From Icerya purchasi (lineage: Eukaryota; Arthropoda; Insecta; Hemiptera; Monophlebidae), in assembly GCA_039619475.1 (NCBI GenBank), contig CM077115.1, forward strand, positions 295,803,756-295,867,755: DNA of 64,000 nt. The letters are read 5' to 3'. Positions 58,294 to 64,000 of the stretch are shown here, piece after piece. Each line of letters begins with the position of its first letter. Position 1 is the stretch's first letter. Made by a program: the position numbers and the translations under genes. The notes beneath the pieces were generated by a model. That model ran no database searches and was not told the origin of the DNA. It was given only the letters and a program-made list of their open reading frames with translations.

Positions 58294-61200
58294 GTGCGTA
58301 AATTTTTAATAATTAATTACGAAGGTTTGGTGTATATATATTCCATAATAACTTGTCTTTCCAGGTTAAGATATACAAATCAATCGATTTAAACGGAAAG
58401 AAAAGTTTTAATTCCATAATTTCAAACACCAATACCGAAAGACAGAAGGTAAAAGTAGCGTACGGTGAAAAAAGAAAGATTCATGCAATCTGTATATTTA
58501 GTTAAAAGTAACCATGGCGTATTTGATAGTATAACGTTAAATAAACTTGCTGCTTATTGTTCCAGTATATTCCATTTGAATGTCTTATCTGACTTTTCAC
58601 TGATAATATTTCTGTTCAAGGCAAAATAAATTTGCAGCAAAACCGCATATCATTATAAAATATTAAATTAAATGATACAAGATATTATCAATCTTCGATA
58701 AACAAAATTGTGGGCCGACTTACAAAATTCTTTCGAATACTAAGAAGAATCATCTAATACTCATAATATTAGGGAAAAAACAGAATTATTACACAAATAT
58801 GATAATCAGATAATGACAATCTTAAGTATGTTTGTGAAAAAATACTTTCAGCTCTTGTAGGGACAGAAAATTTCAACAATCGATAGAATAGTAAATCTCC
58901 AGGGGAAAAATAATTGATTAAAAAAAGGTATAGGTATTATTCAATCGATAATTAATGACGCCAACTTTTATATAAAATAGACAAAATAACAAACTTAAGT
59001 AGACAAGTCAACTCAGATTGAGTTTAGTACAACTAGATTATTAAAGTTCATCACACTGACATATCCATAACTCTAACCAATATAGAGTGTTAAAAAGTTA
59101 AAAAAACAAAAAAATTAAATATATATTTTTCGATAAGCACAACGAAAATTACAAAAATTTAAAACGTTTGCGCTGAGTCTAAGTATCACAGAACCGTAAA
59201 TAATTGTACAACGAGACCACACATGTTACAGCTAGTAAAAAAAAAAAAAACCAAAGGCTTTCAGAAAAGAACTTTAAACTTTCATTGTAACCGGTATTTT
59301 TATGGAATTCCATGTATAACAAGTGGAAATGCTAACTCCATTTGTTGAATAAAATCCTTAACAAAATATCCCAATGACCAGACAACAAGATGTACCTCGC
59401 AATCGATTTATCGGTTGAGAAAAAATAAGGAACCTTTGCGAAACCGATGAATTAATGAAAAATCATTTAACAAGTATGATTTTAAAATTTCACTAAAAAG
59501 AGTTAATTTTTATCATAATTTTTGGAACTATCGTTATAAAATTACGTGACTCGCATCATCGTATCTCAAAATATCTTCGAAAAATGATCCATTCAGCAAT
59601 ATAAATCCACAATTGTAAGGATTACTGTATACGTAGATATCAACAAGTATCCTTATACTCAGACACACTAAAGTTAATAAACAATTTCATATTATTAACT
59701 GCGATTTCGTGAATTCTATCAGAAGTCCATCTGATTTACTTAATATATTTCGTAAATTTTTAACATTTTTTAGGTCAAAAACCCAAAATGGTATACATAA
59801 TAGAATCATCACAACTAGTAATAAAAGCAGTTATCCTTTAATAGTTTTCCTTAATATCCATTTACATAAACATTCCTAACACTATTTATCTGCACAACAA
59901 ACATAGTAGCCCTCCGGCATGATGCGTTGACAGACAACAGATCAAGTTGCGTTTAGACGATTTAGAACTTGCATATTTGATAATTTTGTATCGTAATCGT
60001 CTTAGTAGAAAAAAAAAAAAAAAATACAACTGTGTAAGATAAAAATAAACATTAGCACAATTTTAATACATTTATTACTTTTTTTTTTTTTGATTAACTC
60101 GTGAATAAAAGTAATGAAACAGTTAATTTCAGTTAAAAAATGTAGATTAATAGAGAACATATTCGCATAAATTATACGTAATGCTACGTGCTAAACAAAA
60201 ATCCATTAGATTAGACCGACACCAATTCGGTGGAAATTATGATTTAGTAAAAGTAATAAGATTAAAGCGGCTTACTTACCGGTAGACAAAATATCGACTT
60301 TCATTAGAAACGAATCAAAAATTATTTATAAAAGCGAACGTAGAATAATATTTAGGCACTCAGCTATGTAAAACGAAAAGAAAACAAAGAAAAATCCACG
60401 CACGGAAGTATTTAAAAACAATTAAAAAAACATATTGTGTATATCGACAACTATCATTTACTATTGTTTAATATATCCGGTATTCTATAACTATGCAAAT
60501 CTACCTATCACATCGTTGTACCATACTATTTAGAGGCAGCTGTGAACTCACTTAACTTTTTTTATTAGACAAACTTTAAACAATAGTATCACGTTCACAA
60601 GAATAACAACAACATTAAACCAAATGCAATTCCTACCAACGCTAAACGCCTCCACCGGAATTCCGGAAATGAAATTTAAGGGACGAACCGACTAGAACAA
60701 AAGCACAGATGATTAAAATGTAGTACAGTATCTACAGCTTCCGAGACAGAATCAGCTGAAATTAATAAAATAAAAAATTCCAAATTTACGGAGTTATTTA
60801 GAATTATTTCAATTGTTACATAAAATTAAAAACGTATCCTTCATCTAAAAATAAATTTGATTCCTATACGAATCGGAAAAATAGAAATTTATACAAACTT
60901 AAAAATGAAAATATAATTTGTAAAGCACCTTTCAGCGCAATCTTAATTTCTTTAATTTATTGTTATAGCTTTTAATATTTCAATTTATTTTTATTATTAT
61001 GAGGTAACAACAGCTTTTTAAAACTTGGAATAATTAAACATTATATATTTTATTTTCAATAAATAAAATACTATATGTAAATTGTTTTTAAATAATATAT
61101 TTTAATCCTGATGCTAGAGTAGAGTTGAAAAAAATCAATTAATGTTGGTGGACCCGTAGGATCTATTTCCCGGTCAAAAAAATTAAATTTTAATGAAACA

Positions 61201-62528
61201 ATTTGTTTATTCATGCATATACATATTAAAAAATATGCATTGTTTTTTAAAATAGAAACACATTAAAAGTAGTAACCCAAAAACTAAGGATAATGTTAAA
61301 AATGAGAAAAAAACAACATTGTGTATCTTGTAAAAGGCTTTGCCCATTATCCATGCCAAGAGACCACCCCCCCCCCCAGAATCATCTGTACTCATATTTA
61401 CATACTACAAATGAAAATATGAAAACTTAGTACATGCTTTTACTTATACTGAATTACTTACTTTTCAGTCTATAATTCGGAATAATTTAGGATTCTATGA
61501 TTTTAAATTTAACGTTATAAAACGCTTCCGAAGCTATCTATTGTTCTGTTGCTGATCTTTCGAATAATTATGAAACGTGCAATCTGTGTTACTTGTATTT
61601 TGATACACAATTCAATTTTTCCTACTAAAATAAAAGCAGTGCTAGTGTTGCACCGCAATACCTTGTACAGACGAAGAATGTAACATTATTTAAACAAATT
61701 TTTTTCCTGTCACTTTCTAGGTAGTAGGTCTTTGCAAAAACACATACAACACCAAAAGGTTTGATTTTAATATAAACAGAAATAAAAGAAACTAAAATAG
61801 CACAGAATTAAATGTCAAATAATTTTTTTTTTTTTTACTTTTATATATAGAACAGAACATATATTTTCAAAAAAATCGATGTATCGTAATTGAAATCCAA
61901 GTGATCTTAAGACACAATTATGGTTTAAAAAAAATTACAATTTATTCTATTATATCAAATGCTTTAGTCGTTCAAATGAATTCCTGGGTTACTTTCAGTG
62001 GTCTTATTGTTTCGAATCATTTGAATTAATGATGTGATTCAACTCAGTACTGACTTAAACATTTCTAGCTAGAAGGCAATCGGCATTTAAAGATTTAAAT
62101 TAGCGATGTGTAAATTTTTGTATATTGAATACAGTTATCATCAATACATAAATGTATTACATGCAAACAGTCAATACAAAATATTAATTAATAAATTTAA
62201 CCTGATATCTGCATTTTCTTTTTGTTTCCTGTACCCTTAAATTATTTGTAAATGGTTGAAATATAACCGATAACTTAAAATTACATTATACAAATGAATG
62301 GAACCTGTAATATAGTTCAGCGTAAAAAAGAAAAAAAATACTCAAGTCACATATTCACTTCTGAACAATAATTGTGAACACTCCAAAATAAACAAGACGC
62401 ATTTTATAAAACGTTTAAAGTACAGGAAATATTTCTGGTAAGTGGGAATATCACATCAAACAAAATACGCACTATGTTCAAAAATATTTTGTTGTTCTGT
62501 GTGATCAGAATACTGTGTAGAAGTAAAT
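58294..62528. other. Non-coding stretch; possible upstream exon at 60280
   Basis: No protein-coding similarity was found. On the minus strand CTACCG|GTAAGTAAG at 60280/60279 is a strong donor and could end a 5' untranslated exon of the gene at 38 kb. The ORF at 61207-61395 includes a C-run and is probably chance. Confidence 0.35.
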
Positions 62529-62686
62529 ATGTTTAGAAGTATAATAAAACAAACTTTAATAACAAACAATATAGAACAATAAATAGGTATTTATCCAATT
62601 TATTGTTCTATATTGTTTGTTATTAAAGTTTGTTTTATTATACTATTTTAACAAACAGGATGTATTCACCTACATGTTTAGAAGTG
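62529..62686. repeat. Perfect 47-bp inverted repeat inside 12-bp direct repeats
   Basis: The left arm 62538-62584 and right arm 62598-62644 are exact reverse complements, with a 13-base loop (AGGTATTTATCCA). The pair lies between two copies of ATGTTTAGAAGT (62529-62540 and 62673-62684). No ORF is present. Confidence 0.92.
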
Positions 62687-64000
62687 TATGGAATAATAAC
62701 AAAGAATATTGAATAGACAATAAAAGTATGTACAGCATTAATGAGAAAGGTCAAAGTACATAACTACATATAATCTGTCATGTTACGATGTATCTATACA
62801 TCAGTACAAGAACGTATCAGGCAGAAATGGTGAGTTATACAATGAATAAATCAATTTACTTAGTAGCACTTAACACAGTAAAAATAAATGAGACAAAATC
62901 ATCCAGTAGTGATTAATTCGCATTGTAATACAAATTTATTAATTTCAGCACATGTCGTGATGTAAAATTATATTAAGACTATGAAAGTGAAAAGAATCAA
63001 TTTTATTGTTATAGTAATGCATAATTTCAGTTATATATTTATTCTGTGATTTCTATCAATTTCTCAAACAAATAAATGTGGATATACAAAAATTGGAAAG
63101 TAGACCTCAATTTGCAAAGTTTGGTATGTTCGTAAAAGTTATTATATTTACTATGTTCAATTTGTTCGTAATCATTTGTCAGGGTAATTGGGTTTTATTT
63201 TCTCTACTGGATGCTACAGCTGACCTACATTTCTCTGTATTCTGCATTACTTAACTGATAATCTTTGTCTACATGACAACATTTAAGTTTTATTTTATGT
63301 TATAATGAACAATCATATTTAATAATATAAATAATTGAATTATTTAGATACTTAGTTGTTGACATTCGTTTCAAAATAATCATCAGATCCATACTTTGAT
63401 TAATCCTTGTATCACATTCTTGTTCCCAACTCAGTAGAGAACAAATTAAATTGAAATATATGGAACAATTGCATCAAATCAATGCATAAAATAAATATTT
63501 GAATTTAAATTACTTTAAAAATCGATCTTTCGACGACTGTCATAATTAATAAATAAATATTAACCACTCATTAAATTATTTTTAGTAACATCTATCATGC
63601 TGAATTGATGGAATTTTAAAGAAGTATAATATTATAAACTCTATCCTGCAGATTTGTTTGAATTTATAATTGATTTCTAAATAACTTTTACTAAATTAAT
63701 AAAATTTAAAATTTGAATTATTAAAATTTATTTATAATATAAAAAATACATATTTTTTTTAATTTAATATTTTATTAAAAAATTTTTAAATTCTAATGCT
63801 GAACTAAATCTTATTTCTGATATAAACTACTTTAAAAGGTTCTAATATATTATATAATTACTCAAGTTTTTTTTTTATTGAACTAAATATTGAAGTATAG
63901 AATTTAGGTTTTACTAATAACAAATAATTTATCAACAAATGCACACAATTTTATGTTACAATTTGTAAAAAACCTTGTATTCTTTTTGTGCATAATTACA
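62687..64000. other. AT-rich non-coding end of window
   Basis: No motif-bearing ORF, repeat boundary or RNA was recognised. Confidence 0.5.

Noticed and set aside
61207..61395. 62-codon ORF with a membrane-like segment
   Set aside because: The start includes a glycine run from a C homopolymer, and there is no supporting context or similarity.
1..64000. CRISPR array, bacterial operons or a defence system
   Set aside because: No regularly spaced short repeats were seen; repeats, splice sites and TE types are those of a eukaryote.

Overview
This is a strongly AT-rich eukaryotic window, most likely from an arthropod and probably an insect with a repeat-filled genome. There are no operons, long ORFs or ribosomal genes. 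Short ORFs are full of stops, and the recognisable coding sequence is almost entirely transposable-element (TE) debris: Jockey-like, R1-like and RTE-like LINEs, hAT and Mutator-like transposases, tRNA-derived SINEs, MITEs and LTR elements. The one convincing host-gene piece is a signal-peptide exon on the minus strand (38120-38372). Its sequence resembles the start of insect dystroglycan, and it has a consensus splice donor and an acceptor. Much of the window may therefore be introns or flanks of that gene, but no further exon could be proved.

Layout. 1-8000: two opposite-strand solo-LTR-like repeats (1283-2204, 6777-7844), a SINE (4602-4773), and a decayed Jockey-like endonuclease split by a 650-bp MITE with a 7-bp target duplication. 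9-16.5 kb: a third LTR-like repeat (9977-11454), SINE copies, three LINE ORF2 C-terminal fragments and a hAT dimerisation-domain fragment. 18.5-26.3 kb: a complete two-LTR retroelement of about 7.8 kb whose LTR copies look identical by eye. It has a gag-like coiled-coil ORF but no recognisable protease, reverse transcriptase or integrase. The end of its LTR carries a ladder of tRNA-Lys-type primer-binding-site copies. 27.9-28.6 kb: an R1-like LINE C-terminus. 35.7-36.8 kb: a repeat with roughly 280-bp tandem subunits, found again at 49.8-53.2 kb.

38-45.3 kb: the dystroglycan-like exon, a second copy of the 5.2-kb MITE, a fourth LTR-like repeat, a SINE with a long (TA)n tail, a CAGGGTGG-type MITE and a Jockey-like reverse transcriptase with a lost YADD box. 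46-49.5 kb is a nest: an RTE-like endonuclease is interrupted by an internally deleted hAT element, which itself holds a MITE, and a long inverted repeat follows immediately. 51.4-56.3 kb: RTE, RNase H-type LINE and two Mutator/MULE-like transposase relics. 57-64 kb is mostly unrecognised non-coding DNA with one SINE and a perfect 47-bp hairpin flanked by 12-bp direct repeats.

The elements do not work together as a system. The interest lies in insertion histories that can be read directly, in the unusual LTR/PBS structure, and in the single host exon. All family names come from motif reading by eye; no search was run.
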